Positions 22,155-31,949 of a stretch of DNA of 64,000 bases are shown here, in pieces. Source of the stretch: Hyparrhenia diplandra (Eukaryota; Streptophyta; Magnoliopsida; Poales; Poaceae); contig JADLZK010012226.1 of NCBI GenBank assembly GCA_015847255.1, positions 219,399 through 283,398 on the forward strand, written 5' to 3'. The first letter of the stretch is position 1. Each line of letters begins with the position of its first letter. Both the position numbers and the translations under genes were made by a program. The notes under the pieces are model-generated. The model did not search any database and was not told the DNA's origin. It saw only the letters and a list, made by a program, of their open reading frames with translations.

Positions 22155-22438
22155 GGGTGTGTTTAGCACCCCAAATTCCTCCCAAATTCCACTACGCAAA
22201 AAGAACATTCCCCCATCACATCCGCCGGCCGGCAACATGCATGGAGTACATAAATATAGGTAAAAAATTAAACTAATTATACAGTTTAGATGTACATTGC
22301 GTAGACTATTCTTTTGAGCCTAGTTACGCCATGGTAGATAATATTTACCACTAACAAACTAAACGCTGCTTACAGCAGCATGCACGATGTCACATCCATC
22401 CAAAATTTTGCACTAAATTTTGGGTGCTAAACACACCC
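22155..22438. mobile_element. MITE with GGGTGTGTTTAGCACC ends
   Basis: The left end GGGTGTGTTTAGCACCCCAA and the right end, inverted (GGGTGTGTTTAGCACCCAAA), match over about 20 bp. Length is 284 bp, flanked by ATT on both sides (22152-22154 and 22439-22441). It has no coding capacity. The superfamily is not certain. It is absent from the corresponding place in the paralogous copy, so it inserted after the duplication or was lost there. Confidence 0.75.
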
Positions 22439-23192
22439 ATTGTTTAATTATGTACTCTTATATATTGTCTGATGCCTGCTTATTAGTATTCTAATGATGT
22501 TGTTGAACCGTATTAATTATTACTAGCTACTCTCTAAGACTCAAGTTTTAATGATTATGTGCACAAGCTGTGCTTTCATGTATGCAATACTACCGTCTAC
22601 AGCGAGGAGCATTTCACTTCACAAATGTGTTGCTCAAAGTGGGTTTCGGGACAATTTTAATGTTTGGTGCTCTAGCAGAGCTGTTGTGTTGATTCATCTA
22701 ATTTTGTTCCATCGCTCATCGTGTGGTAGGGTCAAAATGAGTTCAGTCAGGCTTGAGTTGGGTCTGTGCAGGTATACGTTCTGGAGCAGATTTTAATTTG
22801 TTCCTGCCTATTTAAGTTTCAGTGGACTGAAATGTCGTTCAGATTTGTTCCCAACTATTTAAGTTTCAGTGGATTCTTTATGCTGCGTGTAGAAATCATG
22901 TTGTAAACGATGAGTGAATTTGTGATGTTATGGTTTGACAAATTTTGTTGTGGGACACTGAAAAAACAAACATGTAATTGGCTGGTTCACGCCGTTAGAC
23001 TGTGAATTTGCTTTTGCTACAAGACATCACAAATTTGTGGTTCTTTTGTCTTTACGAAACAACACCAACATTCACTGTGTCTGAGAAATGTAATATACTC
23101 CTATGTCCGCATGGCCTTCATTGTTTTACCTTTTTTTTTGTTTGTCTGTTCTCTAGTGGCATTGTATGGTAATCATCCCTTGTGTGCTTTTA

Positions 23193-23350
23193 GGGTGCGT
23201 TTGCTTACATGGCTCTCCCCGGCCCTGGCTGGTTGGATGCAGGTGCGCGGCGATTGGTTGCTTGCTTGAGCACCAGAGCCTGGCTACCCGCATGAGTTCG
23301 CCTGGTCGCCACGAGCCAGGTTGAGTTTCAACAACGAAGCAAACGTGCCC
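23193..23350. mobile_element. Short MITE with GGGTGCGTTTGCTT ends
   Basis: The left end GGGTGCGTTTGCTTACATGG and the inverted right end GGGCACGTTTGCTTC agree at 12 of the first 14 positions. The body is 158 bp. No target duplication is clear. Its terminus closely resembles those of the larger TIR segment that begins 26 bp further on. Confidence 0.55.
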
Positions 23351-23579
23351 GTAGCACAATCAAGAACTGCACCAAGGGCGTGTTTGCTGCGGAGCTGTGG
23401 CCGGCCCGAGCTCCCGGCCTGCAACCTCCCCATGTTTGATGAGCTTGGGCCCACCGGGCGCCAGGCCCCGCATGCTTTTCCAACCCTTCGTCCTGGCTCG
23501 GGAAACGCGGAGGGGAGGGGGATCGTTTTTGGGAGCTATGTCGACGGGAGCGAGGGTGGGGGCCAGATGGACGAGCGGG

Positions 23580-24437
23580 TCACCCCCCCTCTCTTTCTCT
23601 CACCCACCGCCCTTTCTTCCCCTGCTTTCTCGCCAATCGGGCAAGCAGCTTATGCAAAGAGGAGCGTGAGCATCCGCTTACCTTCCGGCTTCCTCGTGGC
23701 CGGCCGCAGCCAGAGGATAGCGCCAAGGCCCCGGCCGCCTCTCACGGGCGCTAAGCTTCCACGATCCATGTATGGCGTCATTGCGTCGCCGAAGTCATCA
23801 TCCTCGGGCGGAGCAGCTCACCGTTTCTCGTGTGGGCACCGGCCGCCCGCCCACCGCGCCCTCCTCTCGGGAGCTCGCACAGCCCGCCGCCCGGCAGCTC
23901 GCGCCGCCGCCCACCACCCACGCCCACCTACGGCCCACTCTCACCGGCGGACGCCGTGGCGCCCGCTCCTCCGTCTCGTGCCTGGGGGCCAACAGCCACG
24001 CACGGCGCGTACCTCGCACGCCCGGCTGGGCGCGCCGCTGTGGCACCACGCGCATCGGCGGGTACCGTAAGAACCGCGACGTGAGGCGCCGCGCTGCGGG
24101 CGTCCGGCAGCGCCACGCCTCGCCGCTTTCGCGCGCGCCCCCGCCAAGGCGGCCGGGCGTGATGCGGGTTGTCAGCGGCCTGTTGCCGTTGCGCAAGGCC
24201 GCTTCGACGCCGAGGGTCGCCACGCTTTATTCCGCGCTCATCCCCATCCTCCGTGACCCCTATTTTCTACGGCCGGTAGGGACTCTGGGGGAGTTAGCGC
24301 GAGGTCCACCACCCCTCGGCCGACGCAGCTCACCCAGCGCCGGCGCCACCCCGCGCCGCCGCGCTGCCGCCCCCGAGCGTGGAGGAGCTCTTCATCGAGG
24401 ACACCTCCCGATCCGCGACAAGATCTTCGGCCACGCT
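23580..24437 (+). other. GC-rich open frames, unrecognised, possible captured gene fragment
   Basis: Overlapping plus-strand frames (from 23321 and 23772) are rich in Arg, Pro and Ala, as expected of GC-rich grass exon sequence read in any frame. Another frame near the end reads PSVEELFIEDTSRSATRSS. I find no domain. The segment is cut at 24437 by the solo LTR, and no continuation of the GC-rich sequence is seen on the other side. Confidence 0.3.
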
Positions 24438-26108
24438 TGTTGACGGTCACCCAACGACATATTTTTCCCTGGCCAACTTACTACCACAAAGGAGTAAAAC
24501 TATACCTTTTATACTCATATACATTTATCACTAATAAAATTCCACTTGTAGTGTCTAGTATTTTATTTTGCAGATTTATAATAAAAGCAAGTGGAAAAAT
24601 CGACCAAAGTACGCCATCCGGGAAGCGCATTATTGCAAAATACAAGCCCAGAGCAAATCGACCCAAAACATCAAAAATGGGCCGAGCCAAGCCCGCCCAC
24701 AACTTTTCAAGACGAAGGGCCTACACCCCACCGAGACCCGGGCCAGGCCGAAGCCTGGGGTGCGCGCCAGACCCACCTCGTGCGGCCGCACCCCCCCCGA
24801 GGCGGCTCGCCCAGCCTCGGGAGGCGGTTCATGCACCTGCCAAATGGGGTTACCGACGTGGGATGGTCGGTTTGCTCGATTAGGAAGGTTTACTGTCGGT
24901 TTTGTGTAAATTAGCACTTAGGCCCCTCCTCCAAGTGTATAAGTAGTCCCCCCTTCCTCTCTCTCAACACACACCACTTGAGTCCAAAGAAACCAGCAAT
25001 CTTCCTCTCTCTACCACCTCTACCTCTCTCTTCTTCTACTTCTTCTTTCTTCTTCTTCTTAGTTCTTGGTTAGCACTTGGAGTAAAAGAGCCGTTAATGA
25101 GGGCTTGTCTCCTAGAAGAAAGTGTCTTGGTAATATATCTTCTCTATGGAGCATTCTTCTATTTACAAGTCTTATATCTATGTTCTTGGCCTAACTTATG
25201 AACTAGAGTATAGTCTTATTCATGTTCTTGTGTTGGTATATGAACTAGCATATAGTTTACATATCATAATCTTGACATGTTCATATCAGTTCTTCATCGA
25301 TCATCATATGGCTAACTTGATTAGAGGTGGGATATCGGTTCGTTGTTCCTTCGGGTTTGCTCTTGTTCTAGTCCGTCCATTCGACGAGTGGGGATCCCGG
25401 GGGACAAGAGTAGTGCTCGATATATGGGCATGGTGCCCGGTATTACGACACCGCGAATATGAGAGCATGCCATGGTTGAGGGGGTAGGGCGGCCGGGTCG
25501 TGACAAGCCTTGACCGTCCCTTGAAATCCCCCCACGTTCGCATGTGATGTAGGAGTTCGTAAATGCCTTGGTGGGAAGCAGACTTCCTGGTGGGGTCTCC
25601 CCTGTATCCTAGACCTAACCATGACTAAATCAGTTTGCATATGATCCTAACTATTCATTTGTATGGCCATGACTAGATACATTAGAATTACTCCATTAGG
25701 TTATTCATTTATTCTTTATCTATTTTCTTTATCCTTTCTTCGGTGGATTCTTAAGTGTGTGTCACACTATCCATAAACCGTTATTGCTTACCCCTATGAT
25801 AAACAATTTGGTCTAAGCAAACACATGTTCCTCTATTCAGATGCCATGCTAATAAACACATGCCTTCCTTTTGGGAAAAATATAAATAACGATACCCTCA
25901 ATACTTCGGGGTGAAATGCTACAATGATAGATCCGTGCGCTTGCTATGATGAAATATCTAAGATGGCAAGATCTATCCCGTTGACGTTCCCATTCGGATC
26001 ACCACCTACATGGTGGTTTTACTTGGGAATGTCACGCGCATCTCGCAATCAAGTATTGGGATGGGTTTTATACCTGCTTTCCTTTGATTGCGCTAAGAAA
26101 TGTCAACA
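24438..26108 (+). mobile_element. Solo LTR of a gypsy-type element
   Basis: It starts TGTTGACGGTC and ends GTCAACA, so the termini TGTTGAC/GTCAACA are inverted repeats as in many grass gypsy LTRs. The host 5-mer CACGC is at 24432-24436 and again at 26109-26113, a target-site duplication with one extra T on the left. Length is 1671 bp. A TATA box TATAAGTA lies at 24938-24945, followed by a CT-rich leader, which sets plus orientation. No internal coding region remains, as expected after recombination between two LTRs. Confidence 0.8.
24938..24945 (+). promoter_or_regulatory. TATA box in the solo LTR
   Basis: TATAAGTA is preceded by CTCCTCCAAGTG and followed 20 bp later by CTTCCTCTCTCTC. It is about 500 bp into the LTR. 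It would drive transcription to the right if the LTR is still active. Confidence 0.45.
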
Positions 26109-26377
26109 CACGCCCGCACAAACTTGCTTTTTTACTCATCATGCTCACGACATGCTCATGAAATGTAGACAAGAAGAAAGAGGTGGTAATGCTACCAAAC
26201 TATGGTAAAGAGTTAATTACCATACCCGTTTGAGCCAGTAAATCAACCACAATCTTAGTTTAGCCGGGCCCATGACCAAAAAAACACATGAACTTGCACC
26301 ATGAGAGCCGAGCTCAAGCTAAGGCAGCAGCCAGGCTGACGGGCCAGCCGGCTAGGTGCAAGGTAGCAAACACGCCC

Positions 26378-28532
26378 CCCAAATATCTCAAGCTAGCAGT
26401 TGGTCTAGATCTTTCTTTTTAGAGCCGGAGTTTACGGAGCCGGTGTGTTTGATACGGAATGAAAGTGGACCTAGGAGTACATTTTGTGGAAAAAGCATCT
26501 AGTGCAAACCGTAATTTAGGAAGTTTCTTTATATAATTAAATATTAATAAACCTTCCAACAACTTCTTTAATTAAATGTCCCGGAGTAAAGAGCACACAT
26601 TGCTCGGCTGCTGATGCACCCGTTCAAAATTTGAGGGTTGAGCGTTTCTACCTTATTTGTAAGTAAAAGGATGATTTATCCTCGGTTTTTTACCTTTATG
26701 ATTTTACCATTCAAGTTCAAAATGAAGAGTTGTTAAGTCACTCTAACGGTGTTAATAAGGACAACTTTATTTATGTTTTTTTTACCTTTATTCGTTATGA
26801 TATTTGTGTTTTCACCTTTGTTTTACATCCTAACAGCAAAGTTGAAATTTGTACGAAATGCGAACAAAATGCTTAGATAGAAAACCAGATTGTACCAATT
26901 GGGATGAAATAAACAGTGTAGACTGCTTATTAAATTCAGGAATCGAAGAACAGTGTAGTTAACAGGGCCGGCTATAGAGGAACGGGTGGCTGTTGCACGT
27001 CAAGGCTCGGAACGTGCATGGTCAGGTTCCGGTCGGCCTGCACGAGCGCAGACCACCGCCGACCGTGATCCACACGCCGCAAGGATGGACGACCGCCATA
27101 GGCAGCGAGGCGAGGTAGCGCCGGCCGGGCATGGCGCGCATCCAGGTGATCGACGGGCATCAGTGGGAACTGCCTAGAGGCAAGACGGCACGGCACGGCA
27201 CGGCAGGATGACGAAGCGAGGCTCTGGGTCGGCGTGGCAGACGGCAGCGGGCTAGGCGGCGTGGTACTGGTAACACGGTGGGTGACAAGGGATGCGACCG
27301 GACGTGGACTGACCGACTGAGTGAGCAACTTTCCATACATGTATGCACTCTCCCACGTTTAGGTACAAGTTGTATATGAAAGGAAGCGGTTTTTTTTCTC
27401 CTCTTAGAGCATGTGCTCCCCACACCTTTGGAACCACACGATACGATCAATGATCCGCAAGACACTTCTAGAAAGAGCAGTGTGCATCGATAAAACGCTG
27501 CAAGACGGATCATACAATGCAGATCCAATGGTCCACAAACAAGCAAGACGGATCACCCGGCTAGATGGTTAGTACATAGTGATTTATTTTATTCTAATTT
27601 TAAAGTACATTTCACTATGAGTCTAGTAACAAAACTGTTGTTATAAAAAAAAACTGAATTTAGATTTATTTTTCAAAAGTTCTATGAGTATATATTAAAT
27701 TTTAAAATTTACAACATTTAGAGACTAGGATCTATTAATCAACAAGTTCGAGGATCTAAATGGATGATTTACTTATTTAAGGATCCCTTCTATATTATTT
27801 TAATGTTATTTTGTGGTTGGTATTGTTTCAAAACACCATCCTAACTTCCAAATAATACTTTACATATGTGTGGAGTTAAAGGTGTAGAAAGAGCAATAGT
27901 GTAATTTTGACACTTGTGCTAAATTAGGCTTGAAAACTGAGGAGTAGCCTTCGTGCACTATGATAATCAACTGCATGCACAGTGTGCGGAATTTTCCCCA
28001 ACGCCATGCATTGTGGTGCACCAATGATAATCAACCGCATTCACAGCAGCAATGGACAGTGAAGCTGAGGGCTTCTGGTTTCTGCAACAAAGCCTTCATC
28101 AACGGACAGCCTGAACCTCAACATGATGAATCACATCAGCAGAAAGAGCTACAGGATTTGAACGCTGACCACATGCTGCAGGACACGCCGCTCCGTATCC
28201 TAGAAGGCTGCAGCTGCTCCCGAAAAGTGCTACCCAAGCCCAGATCCAAATAGGCCCATCCAATATCCAAACAGGGCAGCCCATCAACCCACAAAGCCCC
28301 TCCATTACTCCATTTCCTCACCTGCCCTCTTTACTAATTCTCCCCCTCCGATCGTCTCCACTCAACACACAAGTGTGAACATGTGATGTTTTTTTAAAAA
28401 ACAACTTTTATTATATTTTCATTAAAGCATGGTACACCAATGTGAAAAAACAAATACCTAGATCACATAGCACAAACAAGTAAAAGTGTGAAGAAAAGAC
28501 ATGGATGTTGAAACGCATTGGACAACGGATGA
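26378..28532. other. Intergenic, no recognised gene
   Basis: AT-rich sequence with one GC-rich island at 26960-27300, where a 122-codon minus-strand frame lacks any family motif. At 27960-28250 a 97-codon plus frame rich in Gln and His also matches nothing I know. No repeat ends were recognised. Confidence 0.4.
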
Positions 28533-28773
28533 GAGCAAGTTTAATAGTGCAGTGTTTACCGCATTAATCGCCGGGCGTAACGGCGGGGTCGCTCAAGCTA
28601 CTATTTATGGCATAGGCTGCATGCGAGCCAATTGCAAGACTTGGCGCATGGCCCTGGGCCGGGCCGCTGTAGATGGCGCTGGCCGTGAGACGCTCATTTT
28701 TTATTCTCTCTTCACTCTCTCTCCTCCACGCAGAGATATGAAATGGGCTAATCGCTTATCATAATACTTGCTC
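28533..28773. mobile_element. MITE with GAGCAAGTTTAAT ends
   Basis: The left end GAGCAAGTTTAATAGT and the inverted right end GAGCAAGTATTAT match at 12 of 13 positions. Length is 241 bp. This terminus is common in grass MITEs. The body includes a TCTCTC tract near 28705. The target duplication is not clear. Confidence 0.65.
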
Positions 28774-30149
28774 GATAAGAGATCATTGGCGCGAGGGCAA
28801 GAGCATTAATTTGCTATGGTACACTAAAATAAATATGGATCGTCGAGCTAGATGTCGATTAACACATGTTACCTCTAGAGAGTATAGAAGAAATAGGGAA
28901 AATACCATTTATTAGATACACCTATGATCAAACTTTCCTTCTTGATGTAACACGACATGCGGATGACTAACTTTTCTTTCCTCTAACATGTTTATTTTTT
29001 GTAAAACCAATTAGACATAATTTGTTGTAACATTTATTTTTCTAACACAAAGTGGGAAAATTTTGAGGAAAAAACATGGACATAACTACTCTATTATGGG
29101 TTTAATGATTGGTTGGCTACTAAAATTTACCATACAAGTAGAAACTAGTAATCCAAAAGTTGATAAAAAAAGATTGCTAGAGACTTGGCAAACTAGATAT
29201 AAGAAGTTGGCAAGTTTTTACAGCTAACCAAATACTAGCTAGCCAATTAGGCCCTAAAAATACAAACATGTTTGTTTGTAACTCAGCTCGCTAATGTTTG
29301 GGCTCAAATTGTTTTAATGGATTGGTTTTGCTATGGGCATGTTTAGATTTGTTGCAAATGGGTTGTCCTATTAATGGTTTGGGTTTGGTTTGGATTCTGA
29401 AAAGAAAACAATTTACTTTGGTTTGGATTGTGTATAATTGGTTTGGTTCTAACGGGGCTAAGCACATGGATTAGAATGGTTGTCGAAGAAACCACGATTG
29501 GGTCCTCAGCTGTCGCCACAGGTTGTGGGAGAAAACCCAAAGCATGACATATAGACAATCATGTGAGCAAAGCAAAACCGACGTGCTGAAACTGTTTTGA
29601 TGAATCAGTTTTGGAGTGGGGTTAAAACCGTGGTTTGCACTTTGATTTGGTTTGGTTTAGAGTGAAATTAGAAATGATCTGGTTTAATTTGGTTAGCTAA
29701 GGTGAAGTAGTGGGTTGGGTTGGGTTGGTTTGGACAAATAACCAAAGATCTTGTTGGTTTGATTTGATTCGTTTGGATCCCAAACCATTAGCAGGCCGGA
29801 TTTGTAACCAAAGGTATATAACGGCGTATAAAGGTGTATAACGGCAATATACTAGTATACGGTGTACTTTAGTACTCAAAACCTATAAAAGTCAGTGCAA
29901 AATGATTTATCCATGTGGTTCTATATACGCTACGCTCATCATGCGACAAACAAGGAGACGATTTAATTTATTACCTGATCATGTTACAGTAGTGTATCGT
30001 GCGGCAGTCGCGGCATGGCAGCACGGCTGCGTGTGCTGTTCTAGCTGCACCGTCACCAGCTCGTTTCCTAGCTGCCGCGTACTACCACCCGATAGCTTCG
30101 GATGGAAGGAACGCGTGTGGCTTCGTGTGCAAGGAGTAGATATAGCTGC
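28774..30149. other. Intergenic with GGTTTGG-rich tract
   Basis: From about 29340 to 29790 short variants of TTTGGTTTGG and GGTTGGGTT recur without a fixed period, giving a strong G/T strand bias. The tract looks like decayed simple-sequence DNA. No gene is seen in the rest. Confidence 0.45.
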
Positions 30150-30169
30150 TTCAAAATTGAGTAGATATA

Positions 30170-31530
30170 TATGTCTCCCCGTGCTCACCCCATTCCTCAC
30201 CACTCACCATCGCAAGCTCTACCACTCTCCTCTCCCTGAACTCCTCCCTCCCTCCTAGCCACACCGGAGAGTTTCCAGCTGGCGCCGCCGCCCTCTGCTG
30301 ACGGCGTAGGCGCGGGCACCACCGGAGATCTGCAAGTCCTTGTTTTCTTCAGGTCCGAAAGCTAGTTCTTTTTTAGTCGGCAATGGAGTCTATGTTCATC
30401 TGATTCTGATGTGCTAATACTTCAATGCGCACCTCTCGTTGTTTGAGCATTTTCTTGAAGACAGATTGCACTTTTTTCCTGAAAAAAATCTTGAAATATG
30501 TATGTGTATAATGCCATCCGGCTTGCATCTGAAAATTTTACCTGGCAAATATATTGTTGGCTCTAGTTAGAGGGAAGGGTTGTTGTGGTTTCTGTGTCAG
30601 TTTCACACCTTCAGTTCTACAAATAAACAAGCACAAGTTCAGTCGCAGTTAGCTTGTCAAAACATATGAACTTGTGTTCGCCACCTACGGAGTACACATA
30701 TATATATCACACATAAGACTAATTCTAATTTGCTACGGTACACTCAAATAAAAGTATTCAACTGATTTCTGATCTGATGATTTCTGGTGTCCAATACCCG
30801 GCATCTTCAAATTTTGATTGCACTGATAACTTATTTACCTGTAGGCAGATCTGAAGACCCCAGCTTCCTGACGTTGGACTCGGATTCGTCGCTAGCGACC
30901 CCTCAACCGGCGATAGAGATGTTCACATCAGCGGCGGTCATCGAGTGGCTACAGCTGCTGGTGCCACCTTCGCTAGGGGATTTTTCATCCGCCACCCACT
31001 GCAGGCGTTTTTTAAAGGCAATGCTGTCTGATCTGGCAGCAACCTTTTGGGAGAAATGTGTTGGCTACCTCTTCGCTCCGATCAAAGCCAGACTATGCAA
31101 CTCGAGCAGCTCAACTTCGGTCCATCCCATGGCTAAATGGACCTCAAGATTGCCCCCTACCTGCTGCAACGGCCTGCTCCACCCTACTGACACTCCTGGA
31201 GTGGGGAGGGTGGATCTGGGTGCTGCTGACCAATCTCTCCCAGGACGGTTTCCGGTTGTTCATTCCACTATCCTTCATCAACGCCGTCGTTCACAAGACA
31301 TCCAGGTTCATGGACTCCATCTACATTATCCTCAAGAATACCTTCAAACCTCCTGTCACTCCTGGAGTCGGGAGGGTGGATCTGGGTGCTGTTGTCCAGC
31401 TTCGCCCACGTCGGTATGCGCATGATGATTCCACTATCCTTCTTCGACGCCGTCATCGATATGTTACTCAGGTTAATGAATTCTATCAACATTATAATTG
31501 AGAAGATCTTCAACAAGCAAGCCAGGGTTT
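30170..31530 (+). pseudogene. Unrecognised gene-like unit, copy 2
   Basis: After a clear splice acceptor (CTGTAGGCAG near 30850) an open frame runs 30787-31425. It includes PSFLTLDSDSSLATPQPAIE and AAVIEWLQLLVPPSLGDF. A second frame (31058-31501) holds hydrophobic stretches, for example WIWVLLTNLSQDGFRLFI. The frames overlap, so a frame change near 31190 is likely. A 166-bp tandem repeat lies inside it. The family is unknown to me; short hydrophobic helices suggest a membrane-associated product if it is translated. The first exon would be near 30290-30350. Confidence 0.4.
31191..31520 (+). repeat. Tandem duplication of about 166 bp inside gene-like copy 2
   Basis: CACTCCTGGAGT-GGGAGGGT begins both units (31191 and 31357), and ATTCCACTATCCTTC recurs in both. 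The paralogue at 21600 has a single unit only. The repeat adds a second hydrophobic segment to the open frame. Confidence 0.65.
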
Positions 31531-31573
31531 AGGCGGGAATCCTGGAACCTGGAACTTTTAAAAACTAGCCCGC

Positions 31574-31756
31574 TTGATCGTCTCTTACCAAAGCGCAGCA
31601 CAAGGCCTTTCTGGAGGTCTATGGCTACTCTGGAACGAAGAAGTATTGATCAACTTAGATAGCTCTAGCCATAACTTCATCTCAGCTTTGCATGTACATA
31701 AGCAGATCATGAAGAAGTTTATCCTTATATGCATCTTAGAACTTGGATCAACTTAG
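31574..31756 (+). pseudogene. Fragment resembling LINE endonuclease (copy 2)
   Basis: The 60-codon open frame holds AAQGLSGGLWLLWNEEVLIN and LDSSSHNFISALHV, then KKFILICI. This is the form of the plant L1-type endonuclease around SGGLxLLWN. It is better kept than the copy at 21845. It is not part of the retroposon insertion that starts at 31950. Confidence 0.5.
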
Positions 31757-31949
31757 ATAGCTCTAGCCATAGCTCTAGTTTGGCCTTATCAGTATCATCG
31801 AGCCAGCTTAGCCTCCGCAGCGTCTTTTGATTATGTAATATATTTCTCTTATGATGCCTGCTTATCAGTATCATGTGATGTTGTTAAACCATATTAATTA
31901 CTAGCTATTCTCTAATTAAGACTGAAGTTATGATGATTATGTGCACAAG

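Larger units (their letters stand above)
20460..22920 (+). repeat. Segmental duplication, copy 1 (partner 30150-34680)
   Basis: Blocks matching the partner in order: the CT-rich leader (CCATTCCTCACCACTCACCA at 20522), TTTTTAGTCGGCAATGGAGTC near 20750, GATGATTTCTGGTGTTC near 21190, CGGATTCGTCG at 21284, CCGGCGATAGAGATG at 21303, CTCGAGCAGC near 21490, AAGCAGATCATGAAG at 21965, GATTATGTGCACAAG at 22551, GGAGCATTTCACTTCACAAA near 22605, and ATGCTGCG at 22873. The unit is therefore about 2.5 kb and includes promoter-like and downstream sequence. Copy 1 carries its own MITE at 22155-22438. Confidence 0.8.
23376..26377. mobile_element. TIR-bounded GC-rich segment split by a solo LTR
   Basis: GGGCGTGTTTGCT at 23376-23388 has its inverse AGCAAACACGCCC at 26365-26377, an exact 13-bp match. 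Short CGGC/GGCC-rich similarity follows just inside. Without the 1.67-kb solo LTR the segment would be about 1.3 kb. Its left part (23580-24437) is very GC-rich and has open frames of 223-249 codons, unlike the AT-rich surroundings. No target duplication was found. It could be a non-autonomous DNA element that picked up a gene fragment, or two separate MITE ends placed by chance. Confidence 0.45.

Noticed and set aside
26972..27340. 122-codon minus-strand frame in a GC-rich island
   Set aside because: No motif, no promoter or poly(A) signal at suitable distance. Kept only as a note in the intergenic entry.
29340..29790. GGTTTGG-rich tract as interstitial telomere sequence
   Set aside because: The plant telomere unit is TTTAGGG. 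The words here are TTTGGTTTGG variants with no fixed 7-bp period.
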